In this document: positions 7,615 to 14,974 of the stretch, one piece after another
How the letters are laid out: each line of letters starts with the position of its first letter
How positions within the stretch are numbered: position 1 is the first letter of the stretch
From: Rhizobium sp. LCM 4573
GTDB taxonomy: Bacteria; Pseudomonadota; Alphaproteobacteria; Rhizobiales; Rhizobiaceae
Assembly: GCF_001854865.1 (NCBI RefSeq)
Contig: NZ_MDDW01000026.1
Coordinates: forward strand, 157,289 to 173,375
Length of the DNA stretch: 16,087 nt
Direction: 5' to 3'
Made by a program: the position numbers and the translations under genes
Notes under the pieces: generated by a model
The model's database searches: none
What the model was told of the DNA's origin: nothing
Seen by the model: only the letters and a program-made list of their open reading frames with translations

Positions 7615-9219
7615 ATGAAGAAGACACTCGGCTTATGCATGCTGGCTCTCGTGGCGGCGGCGCCCGCGAAGGCAGCGGTTCTTTCCGTCTGCATCGAAGG
7701 ATCGCCGGAGGTCTTCAATCCCCAGCTTACCAGCAACGGTACCACCTCTTACGTGCTCGGCCAGATCTATGACGGCCTCGTCTCGGTGAAGGCCGGCTCG
7801 TCGGACATCCAACCGGCTCTTGCCGAGAGCTGGACCGTGTCCGATGACGGCCGTACCTATACGTTCAAGCTTCGCCGGGGCGTGAAATGGCAGTCAGGCG
7901 AAAAGTTCACGCCGACACGGGATTTCAACGCCGACGACGTGATGTTCACCTTCGAGCGGATGATGAAGCCGGATCATCCGTATGCAAAGGTGAACGGCGG
8001 CAACTTCATCACCTTTAGCACGAAGCTCGCCGATACACTGGAATCCGTCGAGAAGATCGACGACCATACGGTGGCCTTCACGCTGAAGAAGCCACTTGCA
8101 CCCTTCATCGGCATCATGGCTCACCAGTCGCTGGCAATCACCTCAGCGGAATATGCCGATGCGCTCTCCAAGGCCGGGACGCCGGAACTCCTCGATCGCG
8201 AGCCGATCGGCACCGGGCCGTTCCGGCTCGAAGCTTACCAGCAGGATGCCGCCATCCGCCTTGCGCCGTTCGAGGCGACCTGGGGTGCGGCGATCAATGA
8301 TCCCGCCCGCACACCGATGCTCGATGCGGTGATCCTGGCCATTAGCGCCGATGCGTCGGTACGCCTGCAACGCGCCATGGCTGGCGAATGCCAGATCGCG
8401 CTCTATCCCAATCTCGCCGATCGGCAGATGATCGAGGAAAGCCCGAACCTCGATCTCGTCCAGACACCGGTCGCCTCGACTGGCTTCATCACCTTCAATT
8501 TCCGGGAGGAGAAATTCAAGGACAAGCGAGTCCGTGAGGCGCTGGCGCATGCCATCAACATGAAGCCGCTGGTCGATCTCGTCTATGACGGCATGGGAAC
8601 CGTGACGGGTGCGGTCATTCCGCCTTCGCTCTGGGGCCATGATAAGGATCTCGGCGCCCACGAATACAATCCGGAACTGGCCAAGAAGCTGCTTGCCGAA
8701 GCCGGATTTCCCGACGGATTCTCTACTGAGCTATGGGCCGTCCCCGTGTCCCGTCCCTACATGCCGAACGGCCGCCGCGCCGCCGAAATGATCCAGGCGG
8801 ATTGGGCAAAGATCGGCGTGACGGCCGAAGTCGTCTCCTATGAATGGGGCGAATACATCACCCGCGCCCGGGCGGGCGAAGCGCAAGTCGGCATGTTCGG
8901 CGGCATCTACGATTTCCCGGATCCGAGCCAGATTCCGAACAACTATTTCACCTGCGACTCCTCCGGCAAGCCGAGTCCATCCAATATCGGCGCATGGTGC
9001 GACCCGGAATTCATCGGCCTGATGAACGAGGCGGGCGCCGTCACTGATCAGGCCAAGCGCATCGAGCTCTACAAGAAGGCGCAGGAAGAGCTTCATGCCG
9101 AAGTACCCGCCGTGATCCTCGGTGGCGCCGATACGATCACGGCCGTCGCCAAGAACGTCAAAGGCTATGTGCCGGCGATCTTCGGCACCAGCCGTCTTTC
9201 GGGCGTTACTGTCGAATGA
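7615..9219 (+). CDS. DppA-like periplasmic solute-binding protein (SBP_bac_5 family)
   Basis: This 534-aa exported protein is similar in length and sequence to E. coli DppA. The start at 7615 is set by a clean signal peptide ([19 protein letters not shown], cleavage near residue 20). The cysteine at 8 has no lipobox, so the protein is likely soluble. Family landmarks are ALAESW at 69-73, [11 protein letters not shown] at 82-92, GTGPF at 199-203, and the DppA-like run [18 protein letters not shown] at 380-397. YEWGEY (409-414) and YDFPDP (432-437) follow. One Asp in the last motif, probably Asp433, is expected to bind the ligand amino group as in DppA. No peptide-type permease or ATPase genes are nearby, so it must work with a transporter encoded elsewhere. 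Its neighbours suggest a small peptide, D-amino acid or opine-like ligand (inference). Confidence 0.9.
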   Translation: MKKTLGLCMLALVAAAPAKAAVLSVCIEGSPEVFNPQLTSNGTTSYVLGQIYDGLVSVKAGSSDIQPALAESWTVSDDGRTYTFKLRRGVKWQSGEKFTPTRDFNADDVMFTFERMMKPDHPYAKVNGGNFITFSTKLADTLESVEKIDDHTVAFTLKKPLAPFIGIMAHQSLAITSAEYADALSKAGTPELLDREPIGTGPFRLEAYQQDAAIRLAPFEATWGAAINDPARTPMLDAVILAISADASVRLQRAMAGECQIALYPNLADRQMIEESPNLDLVQTPVASTGFITFNFREEKFKDKRVREALAHAINMKPLVDLVYDGMGTVTGAVIPPSLWGHDKDLGAHEYNPELAKKLLAEAGFPDGFSTELWAVPVSRPYMPNGRRAAEMIQADWAKIGVTAEVVSYEWGEYITRARAGEAQVGMFGGIYDFPDPSQIPNNYFTCDSSGKPSPSNIGAWCDPEFIGLMNEAGAVTDQAKRIELYKKAQEELHAEVPAVILGGADTITAVAKNVKGYVPAIFGTSRLSGVTVE

Positions 9220-9223
9220 CCTG

Positions 9224-9248
9224 GATGCCGGCGTTATCAGCCGGCATC
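9224..9248 (+). terminator. hairpin after the DppA-like gene
   Basis: A perfect 9-bp inverted repeat has arms GATGCCGGC at 9224-9232 and GCCGGCATC at 9240-9248, with a 7-nt loop. It starts 4 bp after the binding-protein stop. No T tract follows, so it is more likely an mRNA-stabilising or attenuating structure than a full terminator. It would let the binding protein be made in excess over the downstream enzymes. Confidence 0.65.
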
Positions 9249-9291
9249 TCTCCGGCCTTGCCAATCTCATGTTGAAATGCAGGAAATTGAA

Positions 9292-10401
9292 ATGCGTGTC
9301 TTGATTATCGGTGCCGGCATCCTCGGCGCCAGCGCCGCCTACCATCTGGCCCGCCAGGGCGTGGATGTTGAAATCGTCGACGAAGCCCATCAGGGCAAGG
9401 CCACCATGGCCGGTGCCGGGATCGTCTGCCCCTGGGCCACCAAGGCCGACGATCCGGACTGGTACTATATGTATGCCTCGGGCGCCCGTTTCTACGACAG
9501 CCTCATCGAAGGACTGAAGACGAAGGGTGAGACGGACCTCGGCTACGGCAAGGTCGGAGCCCTTGTTGTTGCCGAAGACCGGTTTGAATTCCACGCCGCC
9601 GCAGAGAGGGTCGCAAGGCGCGTGCAGGAAGCTCCCGAGGCGGGTGAAGTCCGCCATCTGACGCCCACGCAGGCCCGCGCGCTTTTCCCGCCGCTGCGGG
9701 GCGATCTGGATGCGATCCATATTCCGGGAGCCGCCCGCGTCGATGCCCGGCTGCTTTCCGCCGCCATGGTGCGCGCCGCCGTCGCCATGGGCGCAAAATT
9801 CCGTAGCGACTACGTGACGCTGAAGCTCGAAGGCAATCGCGCCCGCTGCCTCGACAGCAACGGTCTAGTGATCGAAGCCGACGAGATCATCGTTGCAGCG
9901 GGCGCCTGGGCCTCGCAGATCCTGCGGCCACTCGGCCTTTCCCATCCCGTCGTGCCGCAGAAAGGGCAGATCATCCACTTGCGCCTGCCGGGCGTGGCAA
10001 CCGCCAAATGGCCGGTCGTGCTGCCCATGAGCAGCCATTACATGCTGGCTTTCGACGACTCCCGCGTGGTGATCGGTGCCACCCGCGAGACCAATTCGGG
10101 CTTCGACTACCGCGTGACCGCCGCGGGCGAGCATGAGGTTCTCAGCGCCGGCCTTAACATCGCGCCCGGTCTGGCCAATGCAACGCTGATCGAAACCCGC
10201 ATCGGCTTCCGCCCTGCCGGCGAAACCATGAACCCGATCCTCGGCCGCGTACCCGGCATCGCAAACCTGACGCTCGGCAATGGCCTTGGCGCCGGCGGGC
10301 TGACGATCGGACCATTCGCGGGCAGCCAGCTCGCCAAGCTCGTAACCGGTCAGGCGACGGATATCCCGATCGAGAAATATGCCCCGCAGGGGCGCTGCTG
10401 A
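9292..10401 (+). CDS. FAD-dependent amino-acid oxidoreductase (DadA/DAO family)
   Basis: This 369-aa flavoenzyme of the DAO family includes D-amino acid dehydrogenase, glycine and sarcosine oxidases and opine oxidase B subunits. The N terminus is a dinucleotide-binding strand-loop with GAGILG at 7-12 and acidic Asp30 closing the second strand for the ribose. The second FAD motif AAGAW is at 202-206. The C terminus holds RIGFRP at 303-308 and the glycine-rich GNGLGAGGLTIGP at 329-341. The start at 9292 is preferred because AGGAAA lies 6 nt upstream; an alternative ATG at 9277 has no ribosome binding site. The enzyme should oxidise a C-N bond to an imine, releasing an amine or ammonia plus a keto acid after hydrolysis. 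The adjacent RidA-type gene fits this chemistry. The exact substrate is unknown. Confidence 0.9.
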   Translation: MRVLIIGAGILGASAAYHLARQGVDVEIVDEAHQGKATMAGAGIVCPWATKADDPDWYYMYASGARFYDSLIEGLKTKGETDLGYGKVGALVVAEDRFEFHAAAERVARRVQEAPEAGEVRHLTPTQARALFPPLRGDLDAIHIPGAARVDARLLSAAMVRAAVAMGAKFRSDYVTLKLEGNRARCLDSNGLVIEADEIIVAAGAWASQILRPLGLSHPVVPQKGQIIHLRLPGVATAKWPVVLPMSSHYMLAFDDSRVVIGATRETNSGFDYRVTAAGEHEVLSAGLNIAPGLANATLIETRIGFRPAGETMNPILGRVPGIANLTLGNGLGAGGLTIGPFAGSQLAKLVTGQATDIPIEKYAPQGRC

Positions 10402-10481
10402 TCCCGGACCGGCAAAACTCCAACCCCGACCTGCCGCGTGCGTGCGGCCGGCCCCCTCCCCCCTTGTCAAAGGAATTTATG

Positions 10482-10832
10482 ATGATCAAGCGTCACCGCA
10501 AGCACCGCATCATGCATGGCGTCGTCGAACATAACGGCGTGCTCTATCTCGGCGGACATGCCGCCAACGATATCTCGCTCGGCATGAAGGAGCAGACCCT
10601 TCAGACCTGCGCCAAGCTCGACGAGGTGCTCGCCGAATGCGGTTCCGACAAGAAGAATATCCTTTCGGCTCGCATCTATCTTTCCGACATGTCGCGCAAG
10701 GAAGAGATGAACGAGGCCTGGCTTGAATGGATTGACGGTGACGACCTGCCGTCGCGCGCAACGATCGGCGTTGCCGATCTTGGCGATCCGCGCCGCCTCA
10801 TCGAGATCGTACTGATCGCCGCGAAGAAATAG
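10482..10832 (+). CDS. RidA/YjgF/YER057c family imine/enamine deaminase
   Basis: This 116-aa protein of the Rid family forms trimers that hydrolyse reactive imines and enamines to keto acids and ammonia. Arg92 (in PSRAT) matches the substrate-binding arginine of active RidA proteins (Arg105 in RidA), and Glu108 (IEI) matches the conserved glutamate. It should therefore be catalytically competent. The segment MNEAWLEWID resembles the YoaB-like branch of the family. AAGGA at 10470-10474 sits 7 nt before the ATG at 10482. The ATG at 10479 is an equally possible start, and an upstream TTG at 10464 is unlikely. Its place directly after an FAD amino-acid oxidoreductase gene indicates that it clears that enzyme's imine product. 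Confidence 0.92.
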   Translation: MIKRHRKHRIMHGVVEHNGVLYLGGHAANDISLGMKEQTLQTCAKLDEVLAECGSDKKNILSARIYLSDMSRKEEMNEAWLEWIDGDDLPSRATIGVADLGDPRRLIEIVLIAAKK

Positions 10833-10846
10833 CCACTAGTTTTCAA

Positions 10847-10866
10847 GGGCGGATCTTTATCCGCCC
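10847..10866 (+). terminator. terminator-like hairpin after the RidA-type gene
   Basis: A perfect 8-bp inverted repeat has arms GGGCGGAT at 10847-10854 and ATCCGCCC at 10859-10866, with a CTTT loop. It is followed by GTTCGCTTT, a weakly T-rich tail. It lies 14 bp after the stop and upstream of the next ribosome binding site, so it could partly separate expression of the last gene of the cluster. Confidence 0.65.
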
Positions 10867-10895
10867 GTTCGCTTTCAGCCGATAAGGGAACGGAC

Positions 10896-11993
10896 ATGAC
10901 CGAGACGAACCGGATCGATGATCGTTACGCAGCCACCGAGAAATATACGACCTTGCGCGGCATCTACAGGGATGCCCAACGCCGCCTCTCCGAGATCGAC
11001 TGGAACTATCTATCCTGCGGCACGGGCGACGAGGTAACGCTGAAGGAAAACACCTCGGTTTTCGACAATATCCGCTTCGAAGTCCCGCTCTTTGCCGGCA
11101 TCGACAATCCCGACACACGCACGAAAGTGCTCGGTTTCGACTTGAGCTTTCCCGCCTTCATCGCGCCCTTTGGGGGTGGGGAGAAAGTGTTCCATCCGGA
11201 AGGACATCTGGCGATCGGCCGCGCTGCCGCGGCTGCAGGCATTCAGCAGATGGTGCCGGTCGCGGCCGGCCATTCGCTGGAAGACGTGGCCCAAGCCTCG
11301 CCCGTCGCTTCGATCTTTCAGATGACCTTTGTCGGCGATGAAGGTGCGGTACTCGACATGATGGAGCGCGCCAAAGCCGCCGGCTACAAATACATCTGCG
11401 TCACCTATTCGCCGATCCGCCAGTGGCGCGAACGCATGATGGAGGACCGCTTCACCATTCGGGGCGAATCCAGCCCCTCTAACTTCGGCCCGGGCAAATC
11501 GGATCCTGCAGCCCTGCATGAGCTTCTCGATTTCACGCAGCCGCGCTGGACTTGGGCGCAGGCCGCAGCCGTCATCAAGAAGGCGCCGCTTCCCTGCATC
11601 GTCAAGGGCGTGTCGAGCGTGCGCGACGCCAAAGCTTCGCTCGATGCCGGAGCCGCGGGTCTTTATGTCTCGAATTATGGCGGCCGCACGATCGACCGCA
11701 CGCCACCGGCATTGGAGACATTGCCCGCAATCCGTGAAGCGGTCGGTACGGACGTACCGATCATATTCGATTCAGGCATCCGGCGCGGCAGCGATATCGC
11801 CGCCGCGATCGCACTCGGCGCCGATGCCGTCGCCCTTGGCCGGATCATCGCCTACGGGCTCGCAGCCGACGGAGAAGCCGGCGTGCGGCGGACCCTGGAG
11901 CTGCTGCAGCGGGAGTTCTGGACCACGCTCGGCCATCTCGGCTGTTCGAGGGTCGACGAACTGACCCGCGAAGTCATCGCCTCCGGCAGATAG
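10896..11993 (+). CDS. FMN alpha-hydroxyacid oxidase family protein with altered active site
   Basis: This 365-aa protein has the FMN barrel of the glycolate oxidase/L-lactate dehydrogenase family. Family segments are YLSCGTGDEVTLKEN (38-52), HPEGHLAIGRAAAAAG (100-115), VKGV (236-239), SNYGGR (259-264) and DSGIRRGSDI (292-301). The FMN-phosphate GADAVALGR (308-316) follows. Lys237, Arg178 and Arg264 align with Lys230, Arg164 and Arg257 of spinach glycolate oxidase. However, the catalytic base His254 is replaced by Tyr261, Tyr129 by Thr144 and Asp157 by Tyr171. Normal 2-hydroxyacid oxidation therefore looks doubtful, though FMN binding should persist. AAGGGA at 10884-10889 gives a good ribosome binding site. 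As the last gene of the cluster, it may act on a product of the FAD enzyme or catalyse a different FMN reaction (inference). Confidence 0.88.
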   Translation: MTETNRIDDRYAATEKYTTLRGIYRDAQRRLSEIDWNYLSCGTGDEVTLKENTSVFDNIRFEVPLFAGIDNPDTRTKVLGFDLSFPAFIAPFGGGEKVFHPEGHLAIGRAAAAAGIQQMVPVAAGHSLEDVAQASPVASIFQMTFVGDEGAVLDMMERAKAAGYKYICVTYSPIRQWRERMMEDRFTIRGESSPSNFGPGKSDPAALHELLDFTQPRWTWAQAAAVIKKAPLPCIVKGVSSVRDAKASLDAGAAGLYVSNYGGRTIDRTPPALETLPAIREAVGTDVPIIFDSGIRRGSDIAAAIALGADAVALGRIIAYGLAADGEAGVRRTLELLQREFWTTLGHLGCSRVDELTREVIASGR

Positions 11994-12028
11994 TCGCGTG
12001 GGACGGTGAATGGCAGCCGGCTCGCTGG

Positions 12029-13099
12029 TTAAAGGGCGATACCACTCTCCCTGTCGAAGACATGCACCTGCTCGGCGGCGATGCTGGCCTGGAAGCGGGC
12101 GCCATAGCGGGCGGGATATTCACCGTCAACAACCGCCGTCACGGCCTGGCCGGCGAGATCGAAGACTACATGCGTCTGGGCCCCCGTGGGCTCGACCAGA
12201 AGCGTCTGGCCCGCGAGCGCGGCTCCGCCCGCACCGGGGTTCAGATGTTCCGGACGCAGGCCGATCTTGATCCGCTGGCCGGGCTTCACCTTGCGATCGG
12301 TGGAGATGCGGACAGCCGTCCCGTCACCGAGTCGCGCGGCGGGTTCTCCGCCATCGGCCTCCACGGTGCCGTCCAGGATGTTCATCGCCGGCGAGCCGAT
12401 GAAGGCGGCCACGAAGAGATTGGCCGGTTTGCGGTAAAGCTCGATCGGTGTGCCCTGCTGCTCCACCCTGCCCTGGTTGAGCACCACCACGCGATCGGCG
12501 AGCGTCATCGCCTCTATCTGGTCGTGGGTCACATAGATCGAAGTCGTCTTGACCTTCTGGTGCAGCGTCTTGATCTCGGAGCGCATCTGCACGCGCAGTT
12601 TGGCGTCGAGGTTCGAAAGCGGCTCGTCGAACAGGAAAACCGCCGGGTTGCGAACGATCGCGCGGCCCATGGCGACGCGCTGCCGCTGGCCGCCGGATAG
12701 CTGCGCCGGCTTGCGGTCGAGGAGGTCGGTCAGGTCCAGCATGCGAGCGGCTTCGGCCACGCGCTGCGCAATCACCGGCTTGGGTTCGCCGGAAAGCCTC
12801 AGATTGAAGCCCATGTTTTCGGCGACCGTCATGTGGGGATAAAGAGCATAGGACTGGAAGACCATGGCGATGTTGCGCTCGCGGGGCGTCAACTCGTTCA
12901 CCACCTTGCCGCCGATCGAGACGTCGCCATCGGTGATCTCCTCAAGCCCCGCGATCATTCTTAGAAGCGTCGATTTTCCGCAGCCGGAGGGACCGACCAG
13001 AGCGATGAATTCCCCGTCCTCGATCGATAGCGAGACGCCATGGATGACCCCGAGCGAGCCGTAGGACTTCTTGATGTTCGACAATGTGACGGATGCCAT
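12029..13099 (-). CDS. sugar ABC transporter ATPase, MalK/UgpC-like
   Basis: This 356-aa ATPase serves the CUT1-type importer encoded upstream on the same strand. Walker [10 protein letters not shown] is at residues 36-44, Q-loop Gln82, LSGGQ at 134-138, Walker B VFLFDE at 154-159 and switch His192 (THDQIEA). A TOBE domain with GLRPEHL follows in the last ~120 residues. The ATG at 13099 is preferred over the TTG at 13111 because GGAG sits 6 nt upstream of the ATG. It is the last gene of the operon and faces the FMN-protein gene across a 35-bp gap that shows no strong terminator. It is clearly a paralogue of UgpC in this window. ATPases of this type are often shared between importers. Confidence 0.93.
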   Translation of the reverse strand: MASVTLSNIKKSYGSLGVIHGVSLSIEDGEFIALVGPSGCGKSTLLRMIAGLEEITDGDVSIGGKVVNELTPRERNIAMVFQSYALYPHMTVAENMGFNLRLSGEPKPVIAQRVAEAARMLDLTDLLDRKPAQLSGGQRQRVAMGRAIVRNPAVFLFDEPLSNLDAKLRVQMRSEIKTLHQKVKTTSIYVTHDQIEAMTLADRVVVLNQGRVEQQGTPIELYRKPANLFVAAFIGSPAMNILDGTVEADGGEPAARLGDGTAVRISTDRKVKPGQRIKIGLRPEHLNPGAGGAALAGQTLLVEPTGAQTHVVFDLAGQAVTAVVDGEYPARYGARFQASIAAEQVHVFDRESGIAL

Positions 13100-13121
13100 T
13101 GGCTGCTCCAATCTGCGGGGA

Positions 13122-13970
13122 TCAGGATTTGACGGCGCCGGCGGTCAACCCGGCGATGATATGCTTTTGTGCCAGGAAGAAGACGATGATCGTCGGCAGG
13201 ATGGTGACCGTTATGAAGGCGAGAACCAGCTGCCATTCCGTGCCGAACTCGCCGCGATAGACCATGATGCCGAGCGGCCACGGATACATGGTCTCCGAAT
13301 TCAGCATGATCAGCGGCAGTATGTAGCTGTTCCAGCTCGAGACGAATGAAACGATGCCGACGGTTGCGATGATCGGGCGCGACAGCGGCAGCGAGACATG
13401 CCAGAAGAAACGGATATAGCCGCAGCCATCCACGAAGGCCGCCTGGAACAGCTCTTCGGGAAGATTGCGGAAGTAGTTCCGGAAGAGCAGGATGCTCATT
13501 CCGAGACCGAAGGCGACCTGCGGCAGGACGACACCCCAATAGGTGTTGAGGAGCCCGAGATCGCGGATGCGGATAAAGAGCGGCAGGATGGCGGTTGCCG
13601 CCGGGAACATCAGCCCGATCAGGAAATAGTTAAGAAGGAAGTTGGAGCCGAAGAAGCGGACATGAGCGAACGTGAATGCCGCCATAGCCGAGACGGAGAT
13701 CGTCAGGGTCACCGTCAGGACGGCGATGATCAGCGAGTTCATCATCTGCCGCCAGTAGCGTTCCCCGAACAGGATATCGGTATAGTTCGACCATTGCCAA
13801 TCCACCGGCAGGCCGAAGGGATTGGTGCGCAGGTCGCCCAGGGTCTTGAAGCCTCCCAGCGCGGTGGTGAGCAGCGGGACGACGACGACCGCCGCGATGA
13901 TGATGAGCGACACGTAGAGATAGATCTTCGTGCCCGTGCTCATTCGAATGGACGAGGACATCTCAGTCAT
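13122..13970 (-). CDS. sugar ABC transporter permease, MalG-type
   Basis: This 282-aa inner-membrane subunit of the CUT1 importer has about six predicted helices. The first is [26 protein letters not shown], and strong ones occur near residues 85-105 and 115-135 and at the C terminus. The EAA loop reads [25 protein letters not shown], so the usual first Glu is Gln while the central Asp-Gly is kept. Its start overlaps the end of the MalF-type gene by 8 bp, and the ATPase gene starts 22 bp after its stop. The permease role is certain. The sugar transported cannot be told from this subunit. Confidence 0.92.
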   Translation of the reverse strand: MTEMSSSIRMSTGTKIYLYVSLIIIAAVVVVPLLTTALGGFKTLGDLRTNPFGLPVDWQWSNYTDILFGERYWRQMMNSLIIAVLTVTLTISVSAMAAFTFAHVRFFGSNFLLNYFLIGLMFPAATAILPLFIRIRDLGLLNTYWGVVLPQVAFGLGMSILLFRNYFRNLPEELFQAAFVDGCGYIRFFWHVSLPLSRPIIATVGIVSFVSSWNSYILPLIMLNSETMYPWPLGIMVYRGEFGTEWQLVLAFITVTILPTIIVFFLAQKHIIAGLTAGAVKS

Positions 13971-14901
13971 GGCGCATGAATATCCGTTTGTAACTGAAGG
14001 CGAGCGTCACGCAGATCACGAAAAGGACGACGCCGACCGCGCTGCCAAGACCGACCTGCATTCGGGTGACGCCGAAATTATAAAGGAAGGTCACCATGGT
14101 CTGGGTCGAGTTGAACGGGCCGCCGCCTGTCAGCGGCATGATCATGTCGAAAAGCTGCAGCGAGCCGACCACGGCGAAGAAGACCGAAAGCCGCAGTGTC
14201 GAGCTTAGCAGCGGCAAGGTCACGAAGCGGAACTTCTGCCAGCCCGTGGCGCCGTCGATCTCGGCCGCTTCCAGCACGCTTCTGTCGAGCGACTGCAGCC
14301 CGGCAATGAACAGCATCATGTGAAAGCCGAAATATTTCCACACGATGACCGCCAGAACCGCATAGATCGCCAGGTCCTTATCGGCCAGCACATAGGGCGT
14401 TTCGACGCCGAGAAGGCCGGCAATCGCCGCGAACAGGCCGTAGTCGCCGTCATAGACGAAGCGCCAGATCAGGCCTGCGGCGACATCGGCCAGCACATAG
14501 GGCAGAAAGAAGATCAACCGGAAGAACACCACGCCCTTGATCCGCGTCGCCAGCATCGTCGCGAGCCAGAGCGCGAGCGGAATCTGGAAGACCAGCGAGA
14601 CCACGATGATCAGGAAATTGTTCTTGAGGGCCGTCAGGAACGCGCTGTTCTTGAACAGAACCTCGAAGTTTCTCAAGCCGACGAACTGCGTGGGCAGGCC
14701 ATAACCGTCCCATCGATAGAGGCTGTAGAACGCCGCCTCGCCCATGGGCAGGATCACGAAGATCGTGAAGAGGAGCAATGCCGGCGGCAGGAACAGGACC
14801 AGCACCGGAAGCCGTCCGCGAACGGTGGGGCTTTTTCGCCGTGCAGAGGGCCTGGCCTCTGCGACCGGTCCGGCGGCCGTCGTTGCAGAAAAATTCGTCA
14901 T
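13963..14901 (-). CDS. sugar ABC transporter permease, MalF-type
   Basis: This 312-aa permease has a basic, Ala/Ser-rich N-terminal tail of about 30 residues. The first membrane helix is LPVLVLFLPPALLLFTIFVILP. Further helices follow, together with the cytoplasmic EAA loop (EAAEIDGATGWQKFRFVTLPLL). LTGGGPFNSTQTM near residue 260 is standard for sugar permeases of this class. GGAG 5 nt before the ATG is a good ribosome binding site. It lies between the binding-protein gene, from which it is separated by a hairpin, and the MalG-type gene, with which it overlaps. Confidence 0.93.
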   Translation of the reverse strand: MTNFSATTAAGPVAEARPSARRKSPTVRGRLPVLVLFLPPALLLFTIFVILPMGEAAFYSLYRWDGYGLPTQFVGLRNFEVLFKNSAFLTALKNNFLIIVVSLVFQIPLALWLATMLATRIKGVVFFRLIFFLPYVLADVAAGLIWRFVYDGDYGLFAAIAGLLGVETPYVLADKDLAIYAVLAVIVWKYFGFHMMLFIAGLQSLDRSVLEAAEIDGATGWQKFRFVTLPLLSSTLRLSVFFAVVGSLQLFDMIMPLTGGGPFNSTQTMVTFLYNFGVTRMQVGLGSAVGVVLFVICVTLAFSYKRIFMRHD

Positions 14902-14932
14902 CTTCGCTCCGGGTATCGGGATCGAGGAATGC

Positions 14933-14962
14933 TGATCGGCGGGCGTGGAAGCCCGCCGATCA
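14933..14962 (-). terminator. strong hairpin between the sugar-binding-protein and MalF-type genes
   Basis: A perfect 12-bp inverted repeat has arms TGATCGGCGGGC at 14933-14944 and GCCCGCCGATCA at 14951-14962, with a 6-nt loop. It lies 12 bp past the binding-protein stop on the minus strand. No T tract follows in the direction of transcription. It probably stabilises the 3' end of the binding-protein mRNA and limits read-through to the permease genes. Confidence 0.75.
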
Positions 14963-14974
14963 TAGGCATCACAT

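Noticed and set aside
10433..10448. Stem GCCGC/GCGGC between the FAD oxidoreductase and RidA-type genes
   Set aside because: It is only 5 bp long in GC-rich DNA with no T tract; such stems are expected by chance.
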